DNA from: Thiomonas sp.
GTDB taxonomy: Bacteria; Pseudomonadota; Gammaproteobacteria; Burkholderiales; Burkholderiaceae
Direction of reading: 5' to 3'
Length of the DNA: 8,438 bases
NCBI GenBank assembly: GCA_027443745.1
Contig: DAIAZB010000001.1
Span: 1 to 8,438 of the forward strand
Below the pieces are notes generated by a model. That model searched no databases and was not told where the DNA came from. It saw only the letters and a program-made list of their open reading frames with translations. This document shows, piece by piece, positions 1 to 7,087 of the stretch. Every line of letters begins with the position of its first letter. Position 1 is the first letter of the stretch. Both the position numbers and the translations under genes were made by a program.

Positions 1-336
1 GAACGCATTGCCGCCGTTGAACGCCAGCGTGTAGCCGTAGATCACCCACAGCACCACGATCATCGAGAACACCGTCATCACCTGCATCAGCATCGACAGC
101 ACGTTCTTGGAACGCAGCAGGCCGCCGTAGAACAGCGCCAGCCCCGGTACCGTCATCAGCAACACCAGCAGCGTGGAGGTCAGCATCCACGCCACGTCGC
201 CCTTGTTCATCACCAGCGGTGGCGCCGCGGCCGCCGCCTGCGCGCACGCCAGCGGCGCGAGCAGACTCAACAGCAGGCCGATGGCGAGCATCGCCCAGCC
301 CTTGCGCATGTCACGAAACAACTTGATGCCTTTCAT
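1..336 (-). CDS. amtB: Ammonium transporter AmtB, N-terminal part (cut by window edge)
   Basis: Inner-membrane channel for ammonium/ammonia uptake; when nitrogen is plentiful it is blocked by the PII protein GlnK. The 112 codons seen start at the ATG at 336-334 and run off the window start. The protein begins with a signal-peptide-like stretch (residues about 10-35, ending in an Ala-rich segment), as in other proteobacterial AmtB proteins. The family hallmark PGLALFYGGLLRSKNVLSML follows at about residues 64-83, with two hydrophobic membrane segments around it. A GAGG ribosome site sits 5 bases before the start. The gene lies 21 bp after glnK on the same strand, the classic glnK-amtB pair, and probably shares the sigma-54 transcript that begins before the porin gene. 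The ammonium-filter residues lie beyond the window, so completeness cannot be judged. Confidence 0.95.
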   Translation of the reverse strand, partial: MKGIKLFRDMRKGWAMLAIGLLLSLLAPLACAQAAAAAPPLVMNKGDVAWMLTSTLLVLLMTVPGLALFYGGLLRSKNVLSMLMQVMTVFSMIVVLWVIYGYTLAFNGGNAF

Positions 337-357
337 GGAAACCTCACGGGAGTCGGG

Positions 358-741
<384 letters not shown>

Positions 742-1500
742 TCAGAATGCCTTGGCGAAGCTCAGCAGCGCGGTGGCGCGACCCAGATAGTGACCATAGG
801 CGTTGGTGTAGAGCGGCCTGCTGGCGTCGGTGTCGTAGTAGCCCAGCGCCACCGAGTAGCCGTGATCGAAGTTTCGCGTGACAACGACTTTCCAGTCGGT
901 ATAGCTCAGGCTGCTGCTGTGCGCGACGGTCTGGTGACCCACGTGGGTATTGAGCACCCACTTCGGCACGAACTCGTAATTCCACGACAGATCCAGGTAA
1001 TCGCTGTGCTTGCTGTTGGCGAAGCCGAACAGGTTGCTGAACGCGTGCGAGTACTTCAGCGTGACCGTCTTCCAGCCCAGCTGCGCGTAGCCTTCAAAGG
1101 TGTAGGGCCGGATGAAGCCCGCCGGATAGGTGCCGGGGTAGTAGTACTCGTAGAGTCCGGCGTCATAGCTCCAGTCGGTGGCGAACGTGCCGCGCTTGCC
1201 GGCGTACACGTCAATTTCCAGGCTGCTGGAAAGCGGACTGGCCGAGGTCGAGGCATCCGACAGCCAGCTGATGTTGCTGCCCCATGCGCCTGCGTACCAG
1301 CCGCTGGGGTGGTCGTACTCGATGCCGGCCTGCACGGCCGGTTTGCGGTTGGTCTGGGAGAGCCCGCGGAACAGGTAGTCGTTGACCACCGCGATGCTGC
1401 CGGTGATGGTGCTCTGCGGAGCATCCGCCGCCCTTGCCGGCGTGCCGAGGCTGGCGAACAACAACAGCGCCATGCATGAAAGTGTCAGACATCGCTTCAT
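742..1500 (-). CDS. TorF-family putative outer-membrane porin (Gcw_chp family)
   Basis: Predicted outer-membrane beta-barrel protein of the TorF/Gcw_chp family (252 residues); the substrate is unknown. A Sec signal peptide is clear: basic MKR, a hydrophobic core, and a likely cut after PARA (residue 24). The mature start carries the family signature around VVNDYLFRGLSQT, followed by alternating aromatic/polar strands rich in Tyr and Trp. The chain ends in a Phe (SFAKAF), the usual C-terminal signal for barrel insertion. I chose the ATG at 1500 because GGAG lies 7 bases before it. A second ATG at 1506 has only one base after GGAG, and the longer reading frame back to 1626 would run through the sigma-54 promoter. 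The gene heads the glnK-amtB cluster, which suggests (inference) a role in letting ammonium or small nitrogen compounds cross the outer membrane. Confidence 0.85.
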   Translation of the reverse strand: MKRCLTLSCMALLLFASLGTPARAADAPQSTITGSIAVVNDYLFRGLSQTNRKPAVQAGIEYDHPSGWYAGAWGSNISWLSDASTSASPLSSSLEIDVYAGKRGTFATDWSYDAGLYEYYYPGTYPAGFIRPYTFEGYAQLGWKTVTLKYSHAFSNLFGFANSKHSDYLDLSWNYEFVPKWVLNTHVGHQTVAHSSSLSYTDWKVVVTRNFDHGYSVALGYYDTDASRPLYTNAYGHYLGRATALLSFAKAF

Positions 1501-1540
1501 CGACATGCTCCAGTAGGAATGGGCGTAGCGCGATGTGTTC

Positions 1541-1556
1541 AGCAAGACTGGTGCCA
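1541..1556 (-). promoter_or_regulatory. Sigma-54 (RpoN) promoter for the porin-glnK-amtB operon
   Basis: Read on the minus strand from 1556, the sequence is TGGCACCAGTCTTGCT. It matches the -24/-12 consensus TGGCACG-N4-TTGCW at every key base: the GG and GC pairs are 10 bases apart, as sigma-54 requires. The only mismatch in the conserved bases is C for G at the seventh position. The predicted transcript start is near 1530, giving a leader of about 30 nt that carries the porin ribosome site. This fits the known NtrC/RpoN control of glnK-amtB in many proteobacteria. Confidence 0.82.
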
Positions 1557-1650
1557 CACAGTCAAATGCTTCAAAGACAACAACTTGTGCTGAAGCAAGG
1601 GCAACCATCATGTTGCGTTGCATCATTCAAGGGCAACGGACCGACCCGTT

Positions 1651-1688
1651 TGCACCAAACACACCAACCCTGCACGGGAGCGCGCGCA
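1651..1688 (-). promoter_or_regulatory. Possible NtrC enhancer half-sites
   Basis: Two TGCAC half-sites lie 20 bp apart (TGCACCAAA at 1651-1659 and TGCACGGGA at 1671-1679). The first matches the left half of the NtrC consensus TGCACCAAAATGGTGCA exactly. The right halves are poor. They lie roughly 120-160 bp before the predicted sigma-54 transcript start, a normal enhancer distance. Binding by NtrC is inference. Confidence 0.3.
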
Positions 1689-1732
1689 TCGGCCTGCAGA
1701 TAGCCCACGGAACGACCATGGCCTGACGTGCG

Positions 1733-1746
1733 GGCAGTAAACTGCC
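1733..1746. promoter_or_regulatory. 14-bp palindrome upstream of uppP
   Basis: GGCAGTAAACTGCC is a perfect inverted repeat with 6-bp arms and a 2-base centre. It lies 48 bp before uppP and just before its candidate -35 box. There is no T-run, so it is not a terminator. It could be an operator for an unknown regulator, or chance. Confidence 0.25.
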
Positions 1747-1751
1747 GCACC

Positions 1752-1779
1752 TTGCCGTAACCCTCTTCCCATCTACTCT
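1752..1779 (+). promoter_or_regulatory. Weak candidate sigma-70 promoter for uppP
   Basis: TTGCCG (1752-1757) and TACTCT (1774-1779) are 16 bases apart, each matching 4 of 6 consensus bases. A transcript would start near 1786, only about 8 bases before the uppP ATG, leaving almost no leader. No good ribosome site is seen before uppP, which is at least compatible with a very short leader. Confidence 0.25.
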
Positions 1780-1793
1780 GGACTCGCCAATCC

Positions 1794-2636
1794 ATGATCG
1801 ATCTGCTCCGCGTCAGCCTGCTCGGCATCATCGAGGGCATCACCGAATTCCTGCCCATCTCGTCCACCGGTCATCTCATCCTTGCCGCCAGCCTGCTGGG
1901 TTGGGTGAGCGACAAGGCCAAGGTATTCGAGATTGCCATCCAGAGCGGCGCCATCCTGGCGGTGATGTGGCACTACCGTCAACGCCTCATCGGCGTGATG
2001 GAGGGCCTGATCTCGCGTCAACCGGTCCGGCGCACGGCCGCCTGGCGTTTCAGCCGCAACCTGCTCATCGCCTTTATGCCTGCGGCATTGCTGGGCCTGG
2101 TGTTCGCATCCGCCATCAAGCGCCATCTGTTCGCCCCCGTGCCCGTGGCCCTGGCCTTCATCGCTGGCGGGTTGGTCATTTTCTGGGCCGAACGGCGGCA
2201 GGTGGCCAGGGCGGATGCCATCCGTGTGCAGACCGTGGAGGCCATGACTGCGCTCGATGCCTTGAAAGTGGGCGCGGCGCAGGCATTCGCCCTTGTTCCG
2301 GGCACCAGTCGATCGGGCGCCACCATCATCGGCGGCATGCTGTTCGGCTTGAGCCGCATCGCAGCCACCGAGTTTTCCTTCTTCCTCGCCATTCCCACCT
2401 TGCTGGCCGCCACTGGTTACGACCTGCTCAAGCATCGTGCGCTGCTGGGTGCCGCCGATCTGCCAGCCTTCGGCCTGGGCATGGTGGTGTCATTCGTGTC
2501 TGCGCTGGTGGTGGTGCGCTGGCTGCTGCGCTATGTGGGTGGACACAGCTTTGTGCCCTTCGCCTGGTACCGCCTGGTGTTCGGTGCCGCAGTCCTGATG
2601 ACGGCCAAGATGGGTTGGGTCAACTGGGCGGCTTGA
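1794..2636 (+). CDS. uppP: Undecaprenyl-diphosphatase UppP (BacA)
   Basis: Integral inner-membrane phosphatase that removes one phosphate from undecaprenyl pyrophosphate, regenerating the lipid carrier used for peptidoglycan and other envelope polymers; extra copies are known to give bacitracin resistance. The 280-residue product matches the usual length (about 270). Both catalytic motifs are intact: the ExxxE motif with Glu14 and Glu18, followed by PISSTGH with Ser23, Ser24 and His27, and the second motif PGTSRSGAT at 169-177 with catalytic Arg173. About seven to eight hydrophobic segments fill the rest. The ATG at 1794 starts directly at the conserved N-terminal helix, so it is likely correct despite lacking a clear ribosome site. 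The gene diverges from the porin operon and converges with trmB, so it is probably transcribed alone. Confidence 0.96.
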   Translation: MIDLLRVSLLGIIEGITEFLPISSTGHLILAASLLGWVSDKAKVFEIAIQSGAILAVMWHYRQRLIGVMEGLISRQPVRRTAAWRFSRNLLIAFMPAALLGLVFASAIKRHLFAPVPVALAFIAGGLVIFWAERRQVARADAIRVQTVEAMTALDALKVGAAQAFALVPGTSRSGATIIGGMLFGLSRIAATEFSFFLAIPTLLAATGYDLLKHRALLGAADLPAFGLGMVVSFVSALVVVRWLLRYVGGHSFVPFAWYRLVFGAAVLMTAKMGWVNWAA

Positions 2637-2645
2637 GTCGATGCT

Positions 2646-2662
2646 CGCCGGCTTCGCTGGCG
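2646..2662. terminator. Hairpin between convergent uppP and trmB
   Basis: CGCCGGC-TTC-GCTGGCG can form a 7-bp stem (one G-T pair) with a 3-base loop. It sits in the 32-bp gap between two converging genes, where a shared terminator would be expected. No T-run follows on either strand, so it would be a weak or Rho-assisted terminator at best. Confidence 0.3.
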
Positions 2663-2668
2663 CGGGTC

Positions 2669-3412
2669 TCAGTCAGGGATGGGTCGCTTTTCAAACACCA
2701 GATCCCACACGCCATGCCCCAAACGCAGGCCGCGCTGCTCGAACTTGCTGAGCGGCCGCCAGGCGGGGCGTGGGGCATAGCCAGCGGCGGTGTTCACCAA
2801 GTCCTCGTTGGCCGATAGCACCTCCAGCATCTGCTCGGCATACGGCTCCCAGTCGGTGGCGCAATGCAGATAGCCGCCAGGCGCCAGCCGGCTGGCCGCG
2901 AGTTCGACAAAACCAGGCTGAATCAGGCGACGTTTGTGATGGCGCTTCTTGTGCCAGGGGTCGGGAAAGTACACATGCACGCCCGCCAGGGCGTTGGGCG
3001 CGACCATCTCGCACAGCACCTGCACCGCGTCGTGCTGAATGATGCGCTGATTCTTCAACGCCAGTTTTTCGATGCACAGCAGCAACGCGCCCACTCCAGG
3101 CGTGTGCACTTCCACGCCGATGAAATCGCGCTCGGGCTGGGCTTGGGCGATCTGCGCCGTGGCCTCGCCCATCCCGAAACCCACTTCCAGGATGCGCGGC
3201 GCCGTGCGGCCGAACACCGCGTCCCAATGTGTTGCCTGCGGTGTGTAGGGCAACACGAAGCGCGGCCCGAGTTCCGCCAGCGCACGCGCCTGCCCGGTGG
3301 TGGTGCGCCCGGTGCGCAGGACAAAGCTGCGAATGCCGCGTGCGCGCGGTGCGTGGACCGACGTGGAGTCGGCTGCTGCGGCAACGGGCTCGGGAGGTGA
3401 GGCGGCAGGCAT
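2669..3412 (-). CDS. trmB: tRNA (guanine-N7-)-methyltransferase TrmB
   Basis: Uses S-adenosylmethionine to make m7G46 in the variable loop of tRNAs. The product is 247 residues (E. coli form 239). Domains in order are: a variable Pro/Ala-rich tail (1-22); the conserved [18 protein letters not shown] block (28-45); SAM-binding motif [10 protein letters not shown] (74-82) with Glu76; VEVHTPG with Glu101; HDA with Asp128; the hallmark [14 protein letters not shown] (149-162) with Asp151; [12 protein letters not shown] (185-196); and SKFEQRG (222-228). The acidic residues keep the spacing known from E. coli TrmB. The frame is open back to 3514, but that extension runs into the tRNA gene and terminator, so the ATG at 3412 is preferred; no strong ribosome site precedes it. 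Its promoter is not evident. It lies downstream of a tRNA-Gly gene but after that gene's terminator. Confidence 0.95.
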   Translation of the reverse strand: MPAASPPEPVAAAADSTSVHAPRARGIRSFVLRTGRTTTGQARALAELGPRFVLPYTPQATHWDAVFGRTAPRILEVGFGMGEATAQIAQAQPERDFIGVEVHTPGVGALLLCIEKLALKNQRIIQHDAVQVLCEMVAPNALAGVHVYFPDPWHKKRHHKRRLIQPGFVELAASRLAPGGYLHCATDWEPYAEQMLEVLSANEDLVNTAAGYAPRPAWRPLSKFEQRGLRLGHGVWDLVFEKRPIPD

Positions 3413-3438
3413 GGTGCTGAAACTCGGAGAGGCGGCGT

Positions 3439-3458
3439 AAAAAAACCGGCCGGGCCGG
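3439..3458 (-). terminator. Intrinsic terminator of tRNA-Gly
   Basis: On the minus strand CCGGC-CCG-GCCGG forms a GC-only 5-bp stem and is followed at once by seven T residues. It begins 28 bp after the tRNA's encoded CCA end and lies 26 bp before the trmB start. It should stop tRNA transcription, so trmB needs its own promoter or readthrough. Confidence 0.8.
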
Positions 3459-3486
3459 AAGAGTTTCGCTGCAATGTCAATGCGAG

Positions 3487-3560
3487 TGGAGCGGGCGATG
3501 GGAATCGAACCCACGCTATCTGCTTGGGAAGCAGAAGTTCTACCATTGAACTACGCCCGC
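3487..3560 (-). tRNA. tRNA-Gly (anticodon CCC), CCA encoded
   Basis: The 74-nt minus-strand cloverleaf is complete. The acceptor stem is GCGGGCG/CGCCCGC with discriminator T and encoded CCA. The D arm is GTTC/GAAC, and the anticodon stem TCTGC/GCAGA encloses the loop TTCCCAA, giving anticodon CCC for GGG codons. A 4-base variable region TAGC follows, with a G at position 46. The T arm is GTGGG/CCCAT around TTCGATT (one G-T pair). It closely resembles the E. coli CCC glycine tRNA as I recall it. It has its own TATAAT box upstream and an intrinsic terminator downstream. Confidence 0.97.
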
Positions 3561-3570
3561 ATGGACCACG

Positions 3571-3576
3571 ATTATA
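3571..3576 (-). promoter_or_regulatory. -10 box of the tRNA-Gly promoter
   Basis: A perfect TATAAT on the minus strand ends 10 bases before the mature tRNA 5' end, predicting a leader of only about 3-5 nt. No recognisable -35 hexamer is seen at 15-18 bases upstream; GGTGCC occupies that place. The spacer itself is a short GGCAG...CTGCC inverted repeat (3577-3592). Confidence 0.5.
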
Positions 3577-3727
3577 GGCAGGGGCCTCTGCCGGCACCGT
3601 GTGTTGCACCGCAAGCGACAGTGGATCCGTCGTGAGCCGATGCGCAGCCTCCGACTGTCGCGACTCCCTGTCCGGGCGCATTGCACTCTCCATATCCTGT
3701 TGCACCTTCTCGACGTTCGGCTGCACG

Positions 3728-4324
3728 ATGTCCCCATCATCATCGATCCGTTTACAGGGCCTGCCGCCCGCGGTCACGGCGCAGACCCGCTTGCTGCTGC
3801 TCGGCAGTTTCCCGAGTCGGGCGTCGCTGCGGGCGCAGCAGTATTACGCCCACCCACGCAACCAGTTCTGGCCCTTGCTCGCCGCCCTGTTCGAGCTGGA
3901 CCTGATGCGGCTCGACTATGCCGCGCGGCTGCAGGCGGTGCTGGCTCGCGGTCTGGGCATCTGGGATGTGTACGCCACCTGTGAGCGGGAGGGCAGCCTC
4001 GATACCGCCATCACCCAGGCGCGGCCGAACGATTTGCCCGGGTTGGTGGCGCGGTTGCCGAGGCTGCAGGCGATTGCCCACAACGGCGGCGAGTCGGCGC
4101 GGATGATGCGTGTCACTGCGAGTCTCGTTCCGGTTTGCCACCGCCTGCCTTCCACCAGCCCGGCGAATGCGGCGTGGAGTTTGACGCGCAAGCTGGAGGC
4201 TTGGCGCCTGGTGTTCGCACGTCATGGCTTGATCGCCAGCGCAGGCTCGGATCCTCAGACGGACCTCAACCAGGCTCTACACTCAGGGCATGCAAGCATC
4301 CAGGCCCGCAACGCCCAAGGCTGA
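3728..4324 (+). CDS. Hypoxanthine (deoxyinosine)-DNA glycosylase, UDG family 6
   Basis: Base-excision repair enzyme that removes hypoxanthine arising from adenine deamination in DNA; the family is part of the uracil-DNA glycosylase superfamily. The 198-residue product shows the family pattern: LLLLGSFPS (22-30), YYAHPRNQFW (39-48) with the family-6 Asn at 45, GLGIWDVYATCEREGSLD (75-92), IAHNGGESA (116-124; the usual residue before NG is Phe, here His) and LPSTSPANA (140-148). The frame is open back to 3599, but the upstream part is Cys/Ser-rich and unlike the family, so the ATG at 3728 is chosen; no clear ribosome site is present. The C-terminal tail (about 25 residues past the conserved core) reads into the next gene and overlaps it by 35 bp, suggesting co-transcription. 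Confidence 0.85.
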   Translation: MSPSSSIRLQGLPPAVTAQTRLLLLGSFPSRASLRAQQYYAHPRNQFWPLLAALFELDLMRLDYAARLQAVLARGLGIWDVYATCEREGSLDTAITQARPNDLPGLVARLPRLQAIAHNGGESARMMRVTASLVPVCHRLPSTSPANAAWSLTRKLEAWRLVFARHGLIASAGSDPQTDLNQALHSGHASIQARNAQG

Positions 4325-6125
4325 GGCTCATTCCCGATCCGAGCCCAAGAGCGCGCCGCGCGCGATGCATGGGCCGCTGGACTGGCGCGACGTGCTGCAT
4401 TGGCTCCACGACGACGACTTCATCGACGATGCCGGTCTGCGCCAGGGGCTGGACCGCTGTGCCCATGCCAGCGAGCGCCTGCACGCGCTGCACAAGGTGG
4501 CCAACGCCGGGTTGACGCGTGTTGCAGACGCCAAGGCGCTCGATCTGGACCAGCTGACCGCCTGGCTGGCCGGACGCGCCGACATGCCCCTGGTGCGCAT
4601 CGATCCGCTGAAAGTCGACATCGGCAAGATCGGCGATCTGATTTCGCTCAACTACGCCGAGCGCCATCGAATCCTGCCGGTGGCAGCCGACGCCCTGGGC
4701 GTGACCATCGTCACCGCCGAGCCCTTCGACCTGGGCTGGAAGACCGAGCTGGAGCGCATGCTGCGCCGGCCCATCCAGCTGGCCGTGGCGAACCCGGTGG
4801 ACATCACGCGCTACACCATCGAGTTTTTCAACCTGGCGCGCTCGGTGCGCCAAGCGCACAAGAACAGCGCCACGGCGGGCCTGAGCGGGGTCAACCAGTT
4901 CGAGCAACTGGTGGAACTGGGCAGGAGCGGCCGTGCTCTCGATGCCAATGACGCCGGCGTGGTGCAGGTGGTCGATTGGCTATGGCAATACGCCTTCGAG
5001 CAGCGCGCCTCCGACATCCACCTGGAGCCGCGGCGCGAGCTGGGCGTCATCCGCTTTCGCATCGACGGCGTGCTGCAAACGGTTTATCAGCTGCCGCCTG
5101 CGGTGATGAACGCCATGACCAGCCGTGTCAAGCTGCTGGGCCGTATGGACGTGGTGGAAAAGCGCCGCCCGCAGGACGGGCGCATCAAGACCCGCAGGCC
5201 CACGGGCGATGAAATCGAGTTGCGCCTGTCCACGTTGCCCACGGCCTTCGGCGAAAAACTGGTGATGCGCATTTTCGACCCCGACGTGGTGCTGCGCGAC
5301 ATGGCTGCTTTGGGTTTTCCCAGCGCCGAGGGTGCGCGCTGGAACGAACTGACCAACCGCCCCCACGGCATCGTCCTGGTCACCGGGCCCACCGGCAGCG
5401 GCAAGACCACCACGCTGTATTCCACGCTCAAACGCCTGGCGACCGATGAGGTGAATGTCTGCACGGTGGAAGACCCGATCGAGATGGTCGAGCCCGCGTT
5501 CAACCAGATGCAGGTGCAGGCAGGCCTCGACATCGGCTTCGCCGATGGCTTGCGGGCCCTGATGCGGCAGGATCCGGACATCATCATGGTGGGTGAAATT
5601 CGCGACCGCGAGACGGCCGACATGGCGGTGCAGGCCGCCCTCACCGGCCACCTCGTCCTGTCCACCCTGCACACCAACGACGCGCCGGGCAGCATTGCCC
5701 GTCTGCTCGAACTTGGCGTGGCACCCTATCTGGTCAGCGCCACCGTGCTCGGCGTGCTGGCGCAGCGTCTGGTGCGCACCTTGTGCGCACATTGCAGACA
5801 ACCCGACGATGCGTTCGACCAGGCCACCTTCCAGCAGGCCGTGACGCCCTGGAAGCCGAGCACCAAGGTGTCGCCCTACAAGCCGATGGGCTGCCTGGAA
5901 TGCCGCAACACCGGGTATCTCGGCCGCGTTGGGTTGTACGAGTTGCTGGTGTTCAGCCCGGCCTTGCGCACGCTGGTTGCCGCTGCCGCGCCGCTGGATG
6001 CGCTGCGTCAGCAGGCCGTGAAGGACGGCATGCGTCCATTGCGCTTGGCTGGTGCCCTGAAGGTCGCCGAGGGCAGCACCACGCTCGACGAAGTGTTGCG
6101 CGCCACGCCGGCGGCGCAAGGCTGA
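4290..6125 (+). CDS. GspE/PilB-family secretion (type II/type IV pilus) ATPase
   Basis: Cytoplasmic hexameric ATPase of the type that powers type II secretion or type IV pilus assembly. The product has 611 residues. An N-terminal region (about 30-205) includes a T2SSE_N/MshEN-like module around PLVRIDPLKVDIGKIGDLIS; the RLG residues of the first c-di-GMP-binding motif in MshE are not conserved. The ATPase core has Walker A GPTGSGKTTT (366-375, Lys372), the Asp box VEDPIEMVEP (393-402), Walker B DPDIIMVGEIRD with Glu436, and the His box STLHTND with His461. A zinc-type tetracysteine follows: Cys499-x2-Cys502-x32-Cys535-x2-Cys538. All catalytic motifs are intact. The start is uncertain: the ATG at 4290 overlaps the glycosylase by 35 bp, and the ATG at 4365 would also keep every domain. 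No other secretion or pilus gene is in the window, so the assigned system is unknown. Confidence 0.9.
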   Translation: MQASRPATPKAEAHSRSEPKSAPRAMHGPLDWRDVLHWLHDDDFIDDAGLRQGLDRCAHASERLHALHKVANAGLTRVADAKALDLDQLTAWLAGRADMPLVRIDPLKVDIGKIGDLISLNYAERHRILPVAADALGVTIVTAEPFDLGWKTELERMLRRPIQLAVANPVDITRYTIEFFNLARSVRQAHKNSATAGLSGVNQFEQLVELGRSGRALDANDAGVVQVVDWLWQYAFEQRASDIHLEPRRELGVIRFRIDGVLQTVYQLPPAVMNAMTSRVKLLGRMDVVEKRRPQDGRIKTRRPTGDEIELRLSTLPTAFGEKLVMRIFDPDVVLRDMAALGFPSAEGARWNELTNRPHGIVLVTGPTGSGKTTTLYSTLKRLATDEVNVCTVEDPIEMVEPAFNQMQVQAGLDIGFADGLRALMRQDPDIIMVGEIRDRETADMAVQAALTGHLVLSTLHTNDAPGSIARLLELGVAPYLVSATVLGVLAQRLVRTLCAHCRQPDDAFDQATFQQAVTPWKPSTKVSPYKPMGCLECRNTGYLGRVGLYELLVFSPALRTLVAAAAPLDALRQQAVKDGMRPLRLAGALKVAEGSTTLDEVLRATPAAQG

Positions 6126-6175
6126 GCGCTGCCGCTTGCGGCCCTCGTGTCACGGCAACTCCAAAGGAATTTTCG

Positions 6176-6991
6176 ATGTTCAAGCACAAGCATGTTCTGG
6201 GTGTGGCGGTGTTGCTGAGCAGCGCGGGTGTCGCTGGCGCCTTCAATCTCGGCGACCTGCAAAATCAACTCGGCGGTGCCCTGCAGCAAGCCCAGCCGAA
6301 CACGGCGCAACAGACGGCGCCGCAGGCCGATAGCGGCGCCATGGGGCAGGGCGCATTCACCGGCACGCCGGCGCTGGCGGCTCTGAGTTCAGGCGAGGTC
6401 GGGCAGGGCTTGAAGGCCGCGCTGTCACGCGGGGTGGATACGGCTGTCAGCACCCTGGGGCGCGCCAATGGGTTCTATGGCAGCCCGAAATGGCGCATTC
6501 CGCTGCCTCCGGCGCTGGACAAGGCCAGCAGCTTGATGCGCATGACCGGCAAGGGTTCGCAGGCGGACGCGCTTGACCTGGCCATCAACCGTGCCGCCGA
6601 GGCCGCCGTGCCCGAGGCCAAGACCCTGCTGGTGAATGCGGTCAAAAGCATGAGCATCGCCGACGCCAAAGGCATCCTCACCGGCGGCAACGAGGCCGCG
6701 ACCGCATACTTCAAGCGCAAGACCGAGGCGCCGCTGACGCAGAAGTTCCTGCCCATCGTGCGCCAGGCCACGGCCCAGGTCGGCCTGGCGCAAACCTACG
6801 ATCGCTACGCCGGCCAGGCGGCGCAGTTCGGGCTGGTCAAGGCCGATCAGGCGAACATCGACAGCTACGTCACGCAGCAGGCGCTGGATCGCCTGTACCA
6901 AGCCATCGGTGAAGAAGAAAAAGCCATCCGCAGCGACCCGGTGGGAACCGGCAGCGCCCTTATCGGCAAGGTGTTCGGCGCGTTGCGCTGA
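6176..6991 (+). CDS. Secreted DUF4197 family protein
   Basis: Function unknown. The 271-residue product has a Sec signal peptide (MFKHKH, hydrophobic core, likely cut after AGA near residue 22), so it is probably periplasmic. After the signal comes a Gln/Ala-rich low-complexity stretch (about 25-60) that looks like a linker. The DUF4197 core follows: GLKAALSRGVDTAVSTLG, IPLPPAL, INRAAEAAVPEAK, a SIADAKGILTGG block, AATAYFKRKTEAPL, and a C-terminal helix-rich part. There is no lipobox Cys. A good ribosome site (AAAGGA, 7 bases before the ATG) fixes the start. The 50-bp gap after the GspE-type ATPase contains no visible terminator, so the two are probably co-transcribed. A link between the two products is only suggested by position. 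Confidence 0.85.
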   Translation: MFKHKHVLGVAVLLSSAGVAGAFNLGDLQNQLGGALQQAQPNTAQQTAPQADSGAMGQGAFTGTPALAALSSGEVGQGLKAALSRGVDTAVSTLGRANGFYGSPKWRIPLPPALDKASSLMRMTGKGSQADALDLAINRAAEAAVPEAKTLLVNAVKSMSIADAKGILTGGNEAATAYFKRKTEAPLTQKFLPIVRQATAQVGLAQTYDRYAGQAAQFGLVKADQANIDSYVTQQALDRLYQAIGEEEKAIRSDPVGTGSALIGKVFGALR

Positions 6992-7087
6992 GATCGAAGT
7001 CAACAATCGTGCGGTTCGATCCGTTCGCCAGTCTCGTCGCCATGCCCAGCGTTTTTCCAGGCGACTTGCTCCGTGCCAGGGCGCGGC

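Noticed and set aside
1501..1626. N-terminal extension of the porin to an ATG at 1626
   Set aside because: It would place the sigma-54 promoter inside the coding sequence and bury the signal peptide; the start at 1500 has a proper ribosome site and an exposed signal peptide.
3413..3514. N-terminal extension of TrmB to an ATG at 3514
   Set aside because: The first residues are a translation of the tRNA-Gly 3' half and the next part crosses its terminator.
3615..3661. 8-bp inverted repeat GCGACAGT / ACTGTCGC with a 31-base spacer
   Set aside because: Arms this short and this far apart are expected by chance several times in a window of this size; no other sign of a site.
3055..3777. 240-codon open frame on the minus strand
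   Set aside because: It runs through the tRNA-Gly gene and into trmB in another frame, so it cannot be a real coding sequence as a whole.
4980..6119. 379-codon open frame on the minus strand
   Set aside because: Fully antisense to the well-supported GspE-type ATPase core; His/Gln/Gly-rich with no recognisable domain.
7036..7065. 6-bp inverted repeat GTCGCC / GGCGAC before the MlaE-type gene
   Set aside because: The 18-base loop and lack of a T-run after the stem make it a poor terminator; it is likely chance.
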